Notes: generated by a model not told the origin, from the sequence alone. Counted from the stretch's first letter, positions 7,402-16,887 are shown. The stretch is 60,860 bases of DNA from Treponema sp. UBA6988 (GCA_002448445.1 DJYC01000030.1:12868-73727), one strand, 5' to 3'. Program-made: numbers and translations.

Positions 7402-9225
7402 TTAGCGGGTCTTTTTCTTTCCGCCCTTGAATTTCAGTGTGTTTTTATCCAGAACAGGTTTGTCTGTAACCAATTCCAAACGCTTTTTCTTCATGTAGCT
7501 ATTTATAAGAAGCTGCTGCACCATCTGCAGGACGTTGCTTACAATCCAGTAAATCAAAAGTCCGCTCGGTACATTATACAATATAAAGAAGAAGAAAATT
7601 GGCATACCGTACATCATAAACTTCATCTGTGACTGGCTCTGAGCAGTTCCCGCTCCACCGTACTGGGTGATTTTTCCGGTAACAAGCTGAGACAAAGTAT
7701 AGATAATAGGCAAAAGCCTTAGTTTGTTCTGTGAGAATCTGGAAAGCAAAGGAATTTCCCTTTTCCAAGACCAAATGTATTCGCCTTCAGACAAGTCGTC
7801 TATCCAACCCTTAATAAAGCTTGCACCGCGGAATTCAAAGTAGTTGTTGAACACATTGTAAAGCGCAAACAATATGAACATCTGCAAAATCATAGGAAGA
7901 CATCCGCTTACCGGATTGTATCCTGATTCCTTGTAGAGTTTTGCCGTTTCTTCGTTAAGCTTCTGGGGATTGTCCCTGTATTTTGCCTGAATAGCCTGCA
8001 TCTTTGGCTGGATTTCCTGCATCTTAAGGGTACCCATCGCGCTCTTTTTGCTAAGAGGGAAAAGAAGTATCTTAAGTATTACCGTAAGGGCAATAATTGC
8101 AAGTCCCCAGTTGTGTATAAAGATGTGGATTTTTTCCAGAGCCCATTTCAAAAGCATCTCAACAAGGGAGAATACACCGGTTGTCTTAAGAGCCTGATTG
8201 AATTTTGCGTTAAGGATGCCCCACTTGTTCTTATCCGCCAGATTGTATTTTATAAGCTCATTTTCGCTTCTTGGTCCAATGTAAACATAAAATTCATCTG
8301 TAGAAATTCCATTCTTCAAGGGAAGGCGCGTAAGGAAAATCTGAGAGTTACCGTAACCGTTTTCCACTGCAGCGGATGTTTTTACTACGGACGATATGTT
8401 TTCCACATTCTGGGGCTTTATAAGGATTGCAAAATATTTTCCACCAACACCAGCCCATTCAAAAGGCCTGTTATAGGTCTTTCCCTGAATGTCCTTGCTA
8501 AAACGCTTGTTATTGTAGAATTCGAGAATTTCCCTTACCTCGTTGCGGTTCTTCTTGCGGTCAAAGTGGGGGCCTATCTGCGGAGAAGTGCGGATTGTGT
8601 ATGCCGCTCCGTTAACATCAAGCTCCCTTGTTCCGTCAAGAGGCTTTACCGTAACATCAAATTTAAAGACATAATCATTTTCCTTAAACGAATAGTGCTT
8701 TCCAATAAGATACTTGTGGGAAACTCCAGAGGAATCTTTTATGTCATAGGTTCTGTAAAAACCTATGTCGTTTGGCCCTTCCTTTTTTACATTGAACATC
8801 TCGTTCAACATAACTCCAGAAGAATCTCCAAACGAAAGAGCAAAGGCCCTGTTGAATTCAGAAATGTTGTCCGCCATCTGGACACCTTTGCCGGTATCCT
8901 TGTCAAAGTGCTCAAGTAGCTGGTAGCTTACAATGTCGCCACCTTTCTGGGAGAACAAAACCTTTACTTTGTCCGTTGTAATGGTAAGATCTGTTTCTGA
9001 TGCAGGAGTGATTGTCTCTTCCTGATTTTCTGATGGAAGGGTAGAAACCTGTTTGTTTGCTTCCTCCACCTTCTTTTTCTGTTCTGCTTCTTTTTGAGCC
9101 AGTTCAATCTGCTGTTGCTGCCTTGCCGCATCCTGGCGGGGTTTTATAAACTTTATGTTTACAAAAAATGCACCCACCATGACTAAGAGAGAGAGAATTA
9201 AGGCCCAGACGGTATTTTTGTCCAT
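7402..9225 (-). CDS. yidC: Membrane protein insertase YidC/Oxa1
   Basis: This 607-residue protein has the Gram-negative YidC layout: a first transmembrane helix (NTVWALILSLLVMVGAFFV), a charged linker, a large periplasmic beta domain (about 80-340), and a C-terminal insertase core with LAIIALTVILKILLFPLSKK and NPVSGCLPMILQMFILFALY. It inserts inner-membrane proteins alone or with SecYEG. The frame reaches a GTG at 9255, but ATG 9225 has a good AAGGAAAAG Shine-Dalgarno and begins MDKNTVWAL as in homologues, so I chose it. The C-terminus is basic and likely contacts the ribosome. Confidence 0.95.
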   Translation of the reverse strand: MDKNTVWALILSLLVMVGAFFVNIKFIKPRQDAARQQQQIELAQKEAEQKKKVEEANKQVSTLPSENQEETITPASETDLTITTDKVKVLFSQKGGDIVSYQLLEHFDKDTGKGVQMADNISEFNRAFALSFGDSSGVMLNEMFNVKKEGPNDIGFYRTYDIKDSSGVSHKYLIGKHYSFKENDYVFKFDVTVKPLDGTRELDVNGAAYTIRTSPQIGPHFDRKKNRNEVREILEFYNNKRFSKDIQGKTYNRPFEWAGVGGKYFAILIKPQNVENISSVVKTSAAVENGYGNSQIFLTRLPLKNGISTDEFYVYIGPRSENELIKYNLADKNKWGILNAKFNQALKTTGVFSLVEMLLKWALEKIHIFIHNWGLAIIALTVILKILLFPLSKKSAMGTLKMQEIQPKMQAIQAKYRDNPQKLNEETAKLYKESGYNPVSGCLPMILQMFILFALYNVFNNYFEFRGASFIKGWIDDLSEGEYIWSWKREIPLLSRFSQNKLRLLPIIYTLSQLVTGKITQYGGAGTAQSQSQMKFMMYGMPIFFFFILYNVPSGLLIYWIVSNVLQMVQQLLINSYMKKKRLELVTDKPVLDKNTLKFKGGKKKTR

Positions 9226-9254
9226 GAATCTTTTCCTTGTCGTAAGATGCCGCA

Positions 9255-9503
9255 CTAAGGAACAGGATCATATCCACCTTTGCTATAGGGATTGCACCTG
9301 AGTATCCTTTTTACGGCAAGATACAGCCCTTTTATGGGGCCATACTTTTTAATCGCTTCTAATGAATACTGAGAACACGTAGGCGTAAACCTGCAGCATG
9401 CAGGAAATAGGGGTGAGATAAAAACTTGATAAAAGCGTATCAAAAGACATAAAGCTTTTACAAAAAAGCCTCTTATTCCTTTAATAAACCAGCCTTTTGA
9501 CAT
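9255..9503 (-). CDS. yidD: Membrane protein insertion efficiency factor YidD
   Basis: This 82-residue protein has the diagnostic core FISPLFPACCRFTPTCSQYS, with the Cys residues and the YS...A..K.G...G pattern, ending in NPYSKGGYDPVP. YidD is a small amphipathic protein at the inner face of the membrane that aids YidC-dependent insertion. Its start lies inside rnpA with a 31-bp overlap in another frame, which is the usual rnpA-yidD arrangement. Length is normal. Confidence 0.95.
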   Translation of the reverse strand: MSKGWFIKGIRGFFVKALCLLIRFYQVFISPLFPACCRFTPTCSQYSLEAIKKYGPIKGLYLAVKRILRCNPYSKGGYDPVP

Positions 9504-9841
9504 AGTATCTTAAAAATTTTACACCGCGAGTGGAACGAATTATTGGAGGCTTCTGGGTATACAAGAAAGAGCATATCGAAGCCTGTGTTCAGGTGTGACT
9601 TAAAGAATCGGTATGTTTCGCGGCTGTAGCGTTTGGATGCATTTCTTTGCACTGCATTACCATACCCGCGGGGAAGGGGAAAGCCTATTCTGTTTATTTC
9701 CTGGCCGTTAGCCGTAAAAAAAAGCTTTGCGCCAGAAACACTTACCTTCTTCCCTGTTTTAAAAAGTTTCCGGATGTCATCGGGACATTTTATGTGTTCT
9801 CTTTTGGTAAAACGTCCCGTTTTAAGAGAATCCTTTTCCAT
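9473..9841 (-). CDS. rnpA: Ribonuclease P protein component
   Basis: This 122-residue basic protein carries the family signature GNAVQRNASKRYSRETYR, corresponding to the usual N.V.RN..KR..RE box. It is the protein subunit that helps the RNase P ribozyme process pre-tRNA 5' ends. It sits directly behind rpmH and overlaps yidD, the conserved order. The initial MEKDSLKTGRFTKREHIK and the KTGKK turn fit the family. Length is normal. Confidence 0.94.
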   Translation of the reverse strand: MEKDSLKTGRFTKREHIKCPDDIRKLFKTGKKVSVSGAKLFFTANGQEINRIGFPLPRGYGNAVQRNASKRYSRETYRFFKSHLNTGFDMLFLVYPEASNNSFHSRCKIFKILCQKAGLLKE

Positions 9842-9856
9842 CCCTAAGCTAAAGAA

Positions 9857-10045
9857 TTACCAGTACTTTGTAAAGCACTTTCCGCCACCCTTGTACGGCT
9901 TCTTTTCATCAGAAACTGTAAGCTTATGGCGACCCTTTGCTCTTCTGCGTGACAAAACTGCACGGCCACCACGTGTTGCCATGCGTGCGCGGAAACCAAA
10001 TTTTCTATTGCGCTTCACTTTGCTTGGTTGATATGTACGTAACAT
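9857..10045 (-). CDS. rpmH: 50S ribosomal protein L34, with C-terminal extension
   Basis: The first 46 residues match L34 closely (MLRTYQPSKVKRN, GFRARMATRGGR, VLSRRRAKGRHKLTVSD). The protein runs on about 15 residues (EKKPYKGGGKCFTKYW) past the usual end, for a total of 62. It is an rRNA-binding protein of the large subunit. AGGAG precedes ATG 10045. The gene lies between the DUF721 gene and rnpA, an intact rpmH-rnpA junction near the origin. Confidence 0.95.
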   Translation of the reverse strand: MLRTYQPSKVKRNRKFGFRARMATRGGRAVLSRRRAKGRHKLTVSDEKKPYKGGGKCFTKYW

Positions 10046-10111
10046 AATGAACGACTCCTATATAATAAAATTATTTTCCCAACTTTAGTGTTGGCTATAA
10101 TAGCATTATTT

Positions 10112-10648
10112 TCAAGAGTTGGTCAACATATTTTTTCTTAAATCTTCAAAAATCGATGCCAATTCTGGGGGAAGTTCCTTGTTTTGAGTCACTTTTTCAT
10201 CATTCAATTTAAAATTATTTAATTTTTCTTCTTCTTCTTCTGCTCTCCTCATAATTTCTTCCTTCACTTCTTCCGTGGAATACTTGTGTTCTTCAGGATC
10301 AAAAAGATTCCCCTGTTTTCCTTTTAGCTTAAATGCAAGAGACTCAACCTTCACAGCCCTGTTTTCCATGTTAAGCCCATTGATTATATATCTCTTGTGA
10401 AGCTGCAAAAGTTCTATCCATCCGGGGTGGTCAGCTTCTACAAGAAGTATTCCGTTTTTAAAATCAACTACCCGACTATGGCTCGCCAAGTTGCGTCCTT
10501 CATTAGGATTTATATTTGACCTTATTCTTAACAGAACTTTTTCCCATATGCTTAACAGGCTGTTCGAATTATTATAGTCAGCTTTGCTTATATTTTTAAA
10601 AGATGAATTTATTATGTCTCCGAAAGACCTTATCTCTTCTTCGTTCAT
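10112..10648 (-). CDS. DUF721/DciA-like protein
   Basis: This 178-residue protein has a DUF721 core (about 35-110), with the pattern SIWEKVLLRI...HSRVVDFKNGILLVEADHPGWIELLQLHK. Proteins with this domain next to recF or dnaA include DciA, the loader of replicative helicase DnaB. The Asp/Glu/Lys-rich C-terminal half has no recognised domain. ATG 10648 overlaps the recF stop as ATGA, which decides the start over an in-frame codon 15 bp upstream. The location recF-DUF721 is the same as in other treponemes. The DciA role is inferred from domain and context. Confidence 0.82.
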   Translation of the reverse strand: MNEEEIRSFGDIINSSFKNISKADYNNSNSLLSIWEKVLLRIRSNINPNEGRNLASHSRVVDFKNGILLVEADHPGWIELLQLHKRYIINGLNMENRAVKVESLAFKLKGKQGNLFDPEEHKYSTEEVKEEIMRRAEEEEEKLNNFKLNDEKVTQNKELPPELASIFEDLRKNMLTNS

Positions 10649-11787
10649 TTTGTCTCTTCCCAAATGCCAGATTTTATTTGATAAACTCTTGTATTTTCCT
10701 TGCGGTAGTTTTCATATGGCTCTCCAGGCAGAAATGTACAGAAAAGCTGGTCATACTCCGGAAGCAAGGAGGTGAGCCTTTTCCTTTTATCCGGATCTAG
10801 TTCCAGCATAACGTCATCCATAAGTAGTACCGGCTTCTTTCCCGTTGCCTTGTTATAGAATACTGCCTGTGCCGTTCTAAGTACCAAAGCAATTAGCCTT
10901 CTCTGGCCGGTGGAAGCAGTGGGCACAAAAAGTTCCTTATCTTTCACAAAAACAATTCTGTCGCGATGGGGTCCTGTCATAGTCGTACCAAGAGACATTT
11001 CAATATCCCTTTTTGATTTCATTATTTCCTGAACCTCATCTATCTCCGGTAAAAATGAATCTGTATATGTAGAAAAGGTTTCCACTGTAACAGGCCTTTC
11101 TTCATTACTTTTTTTATTCCATGTTGGAATATATTTTATTCCTACCCCTTCTATTCCAGTTACCTGTTCATAAATCTTTCCAAAAATTTGATTGAACTGA
11201 AAAATTGCATTCTTCCTCTTCTTCTGAATTTCTAGCCCATTAACTGCAAGCTGAATGTCGTAAGTATCAAGCAACTGGTATTTTTTTTCTTTGAGGCATA
11301 GGTTGCGGTTTTTCAAGACACGCCTGTATCTTCTCATCACGTCAATATACATAATGTCATACATGCTAAGGCTTTGGTCAATGAAAAACCTTCTTCTTTC
11401 CGGTGAGCCCACTGCGAAATCAAGGTCATCATGGTTATAAAGAACGCAGGGAATTGTATTTACAAGTTCTTTTCTGTCATGAAGAATCTTTCCGTCCTTT
11501 TCTATTTTCTTTTGACCCCTTTCAAAAAAAAATGCAGTCGTATGGGATGATCCGTTTTCTTCGCGAAATAGGCTTCTTATGCTGAATTCACTTTCACCTT
11601 TTTTTATAATCTCACCGTCATTTCTAGTTCTAAAAGAAGATCCGTAAGCAGAATAATAGAGGGCTTCCAAAAGATTGCTCTTTCCTTGACCGTTTTCACC
11701 GGTAAAGAAAATTTCTTTTGCAAGCAAGTCAATAGTTGCATTGCTGAGATTCCTGTAATTTACCAAAGACAGCGATAGAAAAGGCAC
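10645..11787 (-). CDS. recF: DNA replication/repair protein RecF
   Basis: The 380-residue SMC-like ATPase shows Walker A GENGQGKSNLLEALYY (about 32-47), the signature TGQRRLIALVLR, and Walker B PVLLMDDVMLELD. RecF helps load RecA at gaps with RecO and RecR. The start is GTG 11787, overlapping the last base of the dnaN TAG stop; the downstream gene overlaps by ATGA. dnaN-recF-DUF721 is therefore one tightly coupled transcription unit. Confidence 0.95.
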   Translation of the reverse strand: MPFLSLSLVNYRNLSNATIDLLAKEIFFTGENGQGKSNLLEALYYSAYGSSFRTRNDGEIIKKGESEFSIRSLFREENGSSHTTAFFFERGQKKIEKDGKILHDRKELVNTIPCVLYNHDDLDFAVGSPERRRFFIDQSLSMYDIMYIDVMRRYRRVLKNRNLCLKEKKYQLLDTYDIQLAVNGLEIQKKRKNAIFQFNQIFGKIYEQVTGIEGVGIKYIPTWNKKSNEERPVTVETFSTYTDSFLPEIDEVQEIMKSKRDIEMSLGTTMTGPHRDRIVFVKDKELFVPTASTGQRRLIALVLRTAQAVFYNKATGKKPVLLMDDVMLELDPDKRKRLTSLLPEYDQLFCTFLPGEPYENYRKENTRVYQIKSGIWEETK

Positions 11788-12902
11788 TACTCTTTCTGCA
11801 TCGGCATGATGATATGGAAGTAATCCAAGGCAGGTTCAGGACGCATCGTAACAGCCTTCATTTCTTCCGTAAATTCAAATGCTATTTTTTCGGAATCTAT
11901 ACCGCGAAGAGGTTCTTCCACATAACGGTAGTTAAGAGCTATTGAATATGAATCTCCTGCATATTCACATCCAATCTCTTCGTCAGCACTTCCCATATCC
12001 GACTGCTGCGATACAATATTTAGTATTCCGTTGCTGATATTAAAGTAAATGCGGCCTGCCTTTTTGTCTACCATAAGGGCAACACGCTTAAGTGCGCTAA
12101 CAAGATCCTCTTTATTAACCATAAGAACGTGAGCCTGGTTTTCAGGAATTACCCTTTCATAATTAGGGAAATTTCCTTCAAGCAAGACAGAACCAAATTT
12201 ATAGTTTCCAAAGCGGAAGAAAATCATTTTGTCTACTACTGCTACAGAAATATTTCCTTCATCGGGGGCATGCTTTAGTATTATGTTGAGGATTTTAGGA
12301 TGAACTATTGCTGCAGGAAAATCATTTATACCAGCAAGAATGTTTTTTGAAGAAAAGCTAAGGCGGCGTCCGTCTGTTGCAACAAGGTTAAGATTGTCTC
12401 CCTTCTTTTCAAAATAAACACCGTTCATAAAGTAGCGGGTCTCGTCTTCACTTACCGCAAAGGAAGTCTGCTCAATCATTTCTTTTAGGTCTTTTGACGG
12501 AATTTCAAAATATGGAACATTGTCTGCAGAATCAAATTCAGGGAATTTATCCTGTGACATGCTCTTCATCTGGAATTTAATCTTTTTTCCAACAGGCTTG
12601 ATTCTTACATCAATTCCAGATTCGTCACCGGACTGATCAAATTCAATCTCTCCCTCAGGAAGAGAATTCAATATACCCATGAATTTGTCACAGTATACGG
12701 TTGTTGTACCTTCTTCCATAATCTGAACAGGAATTTGTGTTTCATAGTTTACCTTTATGTCAGTTGCCTTTATTGTAAGCGTATTGTTTGACGCAGAAAT
12801 CATTATGTTCGAAAGGATGGAACCTGCGTTTTTTGTGGAAATTATTTCCTGTGCTATGGAAATTTCCTTTATCATTGATTCTTTGTCAAAAACAAACTTC
12901 AT
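11787..12902 (-). CDS. dnaN: DNA polymerase III beta sliding clamp
   Basis: This 371-residue protein shows the three-domain clamp fold, with MKFVFDKESMIKEISIAQEII at the start, LVATDGRRLSF in the first interdomain part, and the typical C-terminal MRPEPALDYFHIIMPM (the family's PMR.). The frame is open 15 bp further, but ATG 12902 has AGGAG seven bases upstream and matches homologous starts. The clamp tethers replicative polymerase to DNA. The gene is separated from dnaA by a 324-bp AT-rich region. Confidence 0.96.
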   Translation of the reverse strand: MKFVFDKESMIKEISIAQEIISTKNAGSILSNIMISASNNTLTIKATDIKVNYETQIPVQIMEEGTTTVYCDKFMGILNSLPEGEIEFDQSGDESGIDVRIKPVGKKIKFQMKSMSQDKFPEFDSADNVPYFEIPSKDLKEMIEQTSFAVSEDETRYFMNGVYFEKKGDNLNLVATDGRRLSFSSKNILAGINDFPAAIVHPKILNIILKHAPDEGNISVAVVDKMIFFRFGNYKFGSVLLEGNFPNYERVIPENQAHVLMVNKEDLVSALKRVALMVDKKAGRIYFNISNGILNIVSQQSDMGSADEEIGCEYAGDSYSIALNYRYVEEPLRGIDSEKIAFEFTEEMKAVTMRPEPALDYFHIIMPMQKE

Positions 12903-13226
12903 TTTTATCTCCTGCAAGAATTTATCTTATTTAAGATTATATCCTATTTTTTTAATATTGACATCAAATTTTTTTGTTGCATAAAAATTCAAGATTTCTA
13001 GAAAAAATGAATTTTTATGCACATCTATACTAAATTTATGAATTTATATAAATTTAGTAGTAGTAATAATAAGGCTTGTGAATTTCTGGAAAAGTACTGC
13101 ATTTTTTTTCAATAAAAGAAAATAGAAAGTGCATAAGTATCCATTTTGAATTCACAGGCTTTGCACATTTACAATGCTTTTTCAGGTTTAACAAGCTTTT
13201 ACACAAGATTGTAACATATTGTAAAC
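12903..13226. other. AT-rich dnaA-dnaN intergenic region
   Basis: This stretch has no credible ORF. It holds the dnaN RBS, a near-palindrome around 13030-13056 (AAATTTATGAATTTATATAAATTTA) and an imperfect inverted pair, GGCTTGTGAATTT near 13072 and TTGAATTCACAGGCT near 13146. There is no exact DnaA box TTATCCACA. It probably carries the dnaN promoter. A contribution to origin unwinding is possible, but I see no direct proof. Confidence 0.4.
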
Positions 13227-14747
13227 TTATTTTCTATACTCCTTTATCTCCCTTATGAGAATTTCTATTGTCTGGTTGAAGGAAGAGTCTGTTTTGAGTT
13301 GCTCTTCCATCTTTTCGTAGCTGTGCATCATGGTTGTATGGTCTCGTCCTCCGAATTCATTTCCCAGTTCTGGATAAGAATATTCAAGTAGGTTGCGAGC
13401 TATGTAAATTGCAATTTGGCGGGGTATTACAAACTTTTTGTTGCGCTTCTTGCTTTTTATGTCGCTAAGGGAAATGTTGTAATGGTCGGCAACAACCTTT
13501 TGAATGGTTTCTATATTGATGAATCCGTTTGAAGGCTGGCTGAATGTGTCTTTGAGCTCTTTGCGGGCAATTTCTATAGTAACCTTATGGTCAGGCTGGT
13601 ATTCTGCATAACCGATTATTTTGGTTAGGCTTCGCTCAAGGTCGCGTACGTTAGTCTGCACATTTTTTGCTATGTAATCAAGAATGTCTTCTGGAACTGA
13701 TTTTCCCATCAATTCAAGTTTCTTTTGAAGAATGGCTTTTCTTGTTTCATAGTTTGGAGGAGTGATGTCTATGCAAATTCCCATGGTAAAGCGGGTCTTG
13801 AGTCTTTCTTCTATACCCTTTATCTCTTCCATGGGACGGTCGCAGGTAAAGACCATCTGTGCTTTTTTTTGGTGAAGGGCTTCGAAAGTGTGAAAAAGTT
13901 CTTCCTGTGTTCCTTTTTTGTCAATAAGAAAATGGATGTCATCAAGAAGCAATACATCCAGCTTGCGAAATTTGTTTTTAAACTGATCCGTCTTTTTGTC
14001 GGAAAGTGATTTAAAAAATTCGTTTGTAAAATTTTCTGCACTCAGACAGGCTATTTTTACATTACCTTCTTTTTGCTTGTAAATATAGTTTCCTATAGAT
14101 TGCATAAGGTGGGTTTTTCCAAGGCCTGAACCTCCGTAAATTAACAGTGGGTTAAATTTTTTCCCTGGTTCTTTTGCGACACCGATAGATACGTTATAAG
14201 CGAAGTTTGAGTTTTCACCTGGAACAAAAGTTTCGAAAGTGAAATTTTCGTCAAGCAATAGATGCTTTTTTACGGGTTTTTCATCGGATGAATATGAATA
14301 AGCTGATGATGAATCCTCTTTTATTTTACTTTCTTTTTCGCTTTCTGAGATTAAGTTGTTCAGTATTGAAGTGTAAGGATTTTCAGGTTGAGGCTCTGTT
14401 TGTACAGAAGGAGTTTCCTTTGTTATTACTTCTGTTTTTTCTTCTTCCAAGTTTGAATCGGATGCAAGAAGTTTAGAAGTTATATTTTTTGGAATGAATT
14501 TTACATTTAAATTTATTCCTGTTATTTCCGCAATTTTATCTTTAACTGTTTGTATGCTGCCTTTTTCCTCCATGTGGTTAAGCATAACGTCTGAAGGAAC
14601 GGAAACTGTTATTTCATCAATGGTGTCGCTTACGTACTCCATGTTAAAGTAGATTTTGAAAAAATTTTCCTGGTTTTTTTGCTTATACTCTTCGCGTATA
14701 ATGTTAAGGACATCTTCCCAAATACCCTTGTAATTCTGCTCACTCAT
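13227..14747 (-). CDS. dnaA: Chromosomal replication initiator DnaA
   Basis: The 506-residue protein shows domain I (1-90), a low-complexity acidic domain II (about 95-165), the AAA+ domain with Walker A GGSGLGKTH (205-213) and Walker B LLLDDIHF (about 267-274), and the DNA-binding domain IV with GGRDHTTMMHSYEK (466-479). It binds TTATCCACA-type boxes and opens the origin. No Shine-Dalgarno precedes ATG 14747. A strong promoter ends eight bases upstream, suggesting a leaderless transcript. Two DnaA-box-like sequences lie just beyond its -35 and could give autoregulation. Confidence 0.97.
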   Translation of the reverse strand: MSEQNYKGIWEDVLNIIREEYKQKNQENFFKIYFNMEYVSDTIDEITVSVPSDVMLNHMEEKGSIQTVKDKIAEITGINLNVKFIPKNITSKLLASDSNLEEEKTEVITKETPSVQTEPQPENPYTSILNNLISESEKESKIKEDSSSAYSYSSDEKPVKKHLLLDENFTFETFVPGENSNFAYNVSIGVAKEPGKKFNPLLIYGGSGLGKTHLMQSIGNYIYKQKEGNVKIACLSAENFTNEFFKSLSDKKTDQFKNKFRKLDVLLLDDIHFLIDKKGTQEELFHTFEALHQKKAQMVFTCDRPMEEIKGIEERLKTRFTMGICIDITPPNYETRKAILQKKLELMGKSVPEDILDYIAKNVQTNVRDLERSLTKIIGYAEYQPDHKVTIEIARKELKDTFSQPSNGFINIETIQKVVADHYNISLSDIKSKKRNKKFVIPRQIAIYIARNLLEYSYPELGNEFGGRDHTTMMHSYEKMEEQLKTDSSFNQTIEILIREIKEYRK

Positions 14748-14755
14748 AAGAGGTA

Positions 14756-14783
14756 ATTATAATTTTTAAGTGCTTTTTGTCAA
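14756..14783 (-). promoter_or_regulatory. dnaA promoter, leaderless arrangement
   Basis: On the minus strand TTGACA (14783-14778), a 16-bp spacer and TATAAT (14761-14756) form a consensus sigma-70-type promoter. Only eight bases separate the -10 from the dnaA ATG at 14747, so transcription would start at or within a base or two of the start codon. Confidence 0.75.
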
Positions 14784-14786
14784 TAG

Positions 14787-14807
14787 TTTTCCACAGGTTT
14801 TTCCACA
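14787..14807 (+). promoter_or_regulatory. Two tandem DnaA-box-like sequences, candidate oriC/autoregulatory element
   Basis: TTTTCCACA occurs at 14787-14795 and again at 14799-14807, in the same orientation with a 12-bp period. Each differs from TTATCCACA at one base. They lie immediately upstream of the dnaA -35 element in the divergent dnaA/gyrB region, where genes point away on both sides as expected around an origin. Confidence 0.5.
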
Positions 14808-14860
14808 GGTTGTTTAGGCTGTAAATTTAATTGAAGCAGACGTTGCAGGTGGTTTTAAGC

Positions 14861-14889
14861 TAGACTTTTTTCCTTATTATTGGTATAGT
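14861..14889 (+). promoter_or_regulatory. gyrB promoter
   Basis: TAGACT (14861-14866), a 17-bp spacer and TATAGT (14884-14889) lie upstream of gyrB. Unlike dnaA, gyrB keeps a leader with a GTGGGG sequence that may act as RBS. Confidence 0.5.
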
Positions 14890-14922
14890 TTATTACTTAA
14901 AAGTTTAGAGTGGGGATTTTTA

Positions 14923-16887
14923 ATGTCAGACGAAAATCAGTATTCAGCCAGCAGTATTCAAGTTCTAAAGGGACTGGAAGCCGTACGCAAAAGACCTGGT
15001 ATGTACATTGGTTCTACGGGACCAAACGGTTTGCATCATCTTGTTTACGAAGTTGTAGATAACAGTATTGACGAAGCAATGGCAGGTTTCTGCGACACGA
15101 TTACGGTTGCCCTGGAAAAGGATGACATTTGCCGTGTAGAAGATAATGGGCGTGGTATTCCTGTAGACATGCATCCTACGGAACACGTTTCTGCCCTTGA
15201 GCTTGTTTTGACAAGGCTCCATGCCGGTGGTAAGTTTGACAAATCAAACTATAAGGTTTCCGGTGGTTTGCACGGTGTAGGTGTTTCTTGCGTAAATGCA
15301 CTTTCTGTATGGATGGAAGCTTTTGTTAACCGCGAGGGAAAACGCTACGAGCAAAAATATGCAGAGGGAAAGCCAAAGACAAAGGTTGAATGCATCGGTG
15401 ATACAAACATCCACGGAACTACAATCCGCTGGAAAGCAGACAATACGATTTTCAAAGAAACAACGACATACAATTTTGACGTTCTTGCCCAGCGCCTTAG
15501 GGAACTTGCTTTCTTGAACCCTGGCATCACAATAAAATTCCGTGACGAGCGCCTTGAGACTCCAAAAGAAGTTATCTACAAGTTTGAAGGAGGAATCAGG
15601 CATTACGTTACCTTCCTTAACGAAGGAAAAAAAGTTCTTCCAGAAGAACCCATCTACATTTCTGGTGAAACGGAAAATGTTCAGATGGAAGTTGCCATGC
15701 AGTACAATGACAACTACGACGAAAAAATTTATGCCTACGTAAACGACATAAACACCAAGGAAGGTGGGACCCACCTTGACGGCTTTAAGATAGCCCTTAC
15801 CGTTACGCTCAATAAGTTCCTGGAAAAAAATGAAAAGCTTTTGAAGCGTCTTATAATAAAAGACTCAAAGTCAAAGGACGCAAAATCCAACCAGATAAAT
15901 TATGAAAAGCTAGCCGGTGATGACGTGCGTGCTGGTTTGACTGCTGTTATTTCCGTAAAAGTTCCAGAGCCCCAGTTTGAAGGCCAGACAAAGACAAAAC
16001 TTGGCAATACGGAAGTTCGCGGTTATGTGGATGCCCTTGTAAAAGACAAGCTAACCCTTTGGTGCGAACAGAATCCACAGATTGTGAATATGATTCTGGA
16101 AAAGGCAGTTGCAGAAGCAGAAGCCCGCATTGCCGCCCGCAAAGCAAAAGAGAATACCCGCAAAAAGTCACTTAGCGATTCGTTTGGCTTGCCGGGAAAA
16201 CTTTCCGACTGCTCTTCAAAGGATCCTTCAATCTGTGAAGTTTACATAGTTGAGGGAGACTCTGCAGGCGGTTCAGCAAAGAAGGGAAGGGACTCAAAGA
16301 CTCAGGCCATTCTTCCTCTTTGGGGAAAGATGCTCAACGTAGAAAAAAGCCGTCTTGATAAGGTTATAGACAACGAAAAGCTTCAGCCGGTAATTGCTTC
16401 TTTGGGAACAAACATAGGCAAGGATTTTGACATAACAAAGTTGCGCTATGACAAAATAATTATCATGGCAGATGCTGATGTTGACGGAAGCCACATCCGC
16501 ACACTTTTGCTTACCTTCTTTTTCCGCTATATGCCGCAGCTCATAGAAGAGGGACATGTCTACCTTGCAATGCCACCCCTCTTTGCAGTCCGCTACGGTA
16601 AAAAAGTAAAGTATGTTTACGATGACAATGAAAAGGCAGCCGCAATCGCAGAATTTGGTGTTCCTGCAGAAAAGCTTGATGTTCAGCGTTACAAAGGTTT
16701 GGGTGAAATGTCTGGAGACCAGCTTTGGGACACAACGATGAATCCTGCCGTAAGAAAGATGATGAAGGTAACAATACCGGATGCAATCGCAGCAGATAAA
16801 ATTTTCTCCACATGCATGGGTGAAGCCGTAGAACCGCGCCGCAAGTTCATTGAAGAAAATGCTATTTATGCAAATCTCGATGTCTGA
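14923..16887 (+). CDS. gyrB: DNA gyrase subunit B
   Basis: This 654-residue protein has the GHKL ATPase (DNSIDEAMAGF, EDNGRGIPVDMH, GGLHGVGVSCVNALS), the transducer domain, and the TOPRIM domain with EGDSAGGSAKKGRDSKTQA and DADVDGSHIRTLLLTF. It ends with the short C-terminal tail of non-proteobacterial GyrB. With GyrA it introduces negative supercoils using ATP. gyrA follows after 34 bp, so the two genes form one operon diverging from dnaA. Confidence 0.97.
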   Translation: MSDENQYSASSIQVLKGLEAVRKRPGMYIGSTGPNGLHHLVYEVVDNSIDEAMAGFCDTITVALEKDDICRVEDNGRGIPVDMHPTEHVSALELVLTRLHAGGKFDKSNYKVSGGLHGVGVSCVNALSVWMEAFVNREGKRYEQKYAEGKPKTKVECIGDTNIHGTTIRWKADNTIFKETTTYNFDVLAQRLRELAFLNPGITIKFRDERLETPKEVIYKFEGGIRHYVTFLNEGKKVLPEEPIYISGETENVQMEVAMQYNDNYDEKIYAYVNDINTKEGGTHLDGFKIALTVTLNKFLEKNEKLLKRLIIKDSKSKDAKSNQINYEKLAGDDVRAGLTAVISVKVPEPQFEGQTKTKLGNTEVRGYVDALVKDKLTLWCEQNPQIVNMILEKAVAEAEARIAARKAKENTRKKSLSDSFGLPGKLSDCSSKDPSICEVYIVEGDSAGGSAKKGRDSKTQAILPLWGKMLNVEKSRLDKVIDNEKLQPVIASLGTNIGKDFDITKLRYDKIIIMADADVDGSHIRTLLLTFFFRYMPQLIEEGHVYLAMPPLFAVRYGKKVKYVYDDNEKAAAIAEFGVPAEKLDVQRYKGLGEMSGDQLWDTTMNPAVRKMMKVTIPDAIAADKIFSTCMGEAVEPRRKFIEENAIYANLDV

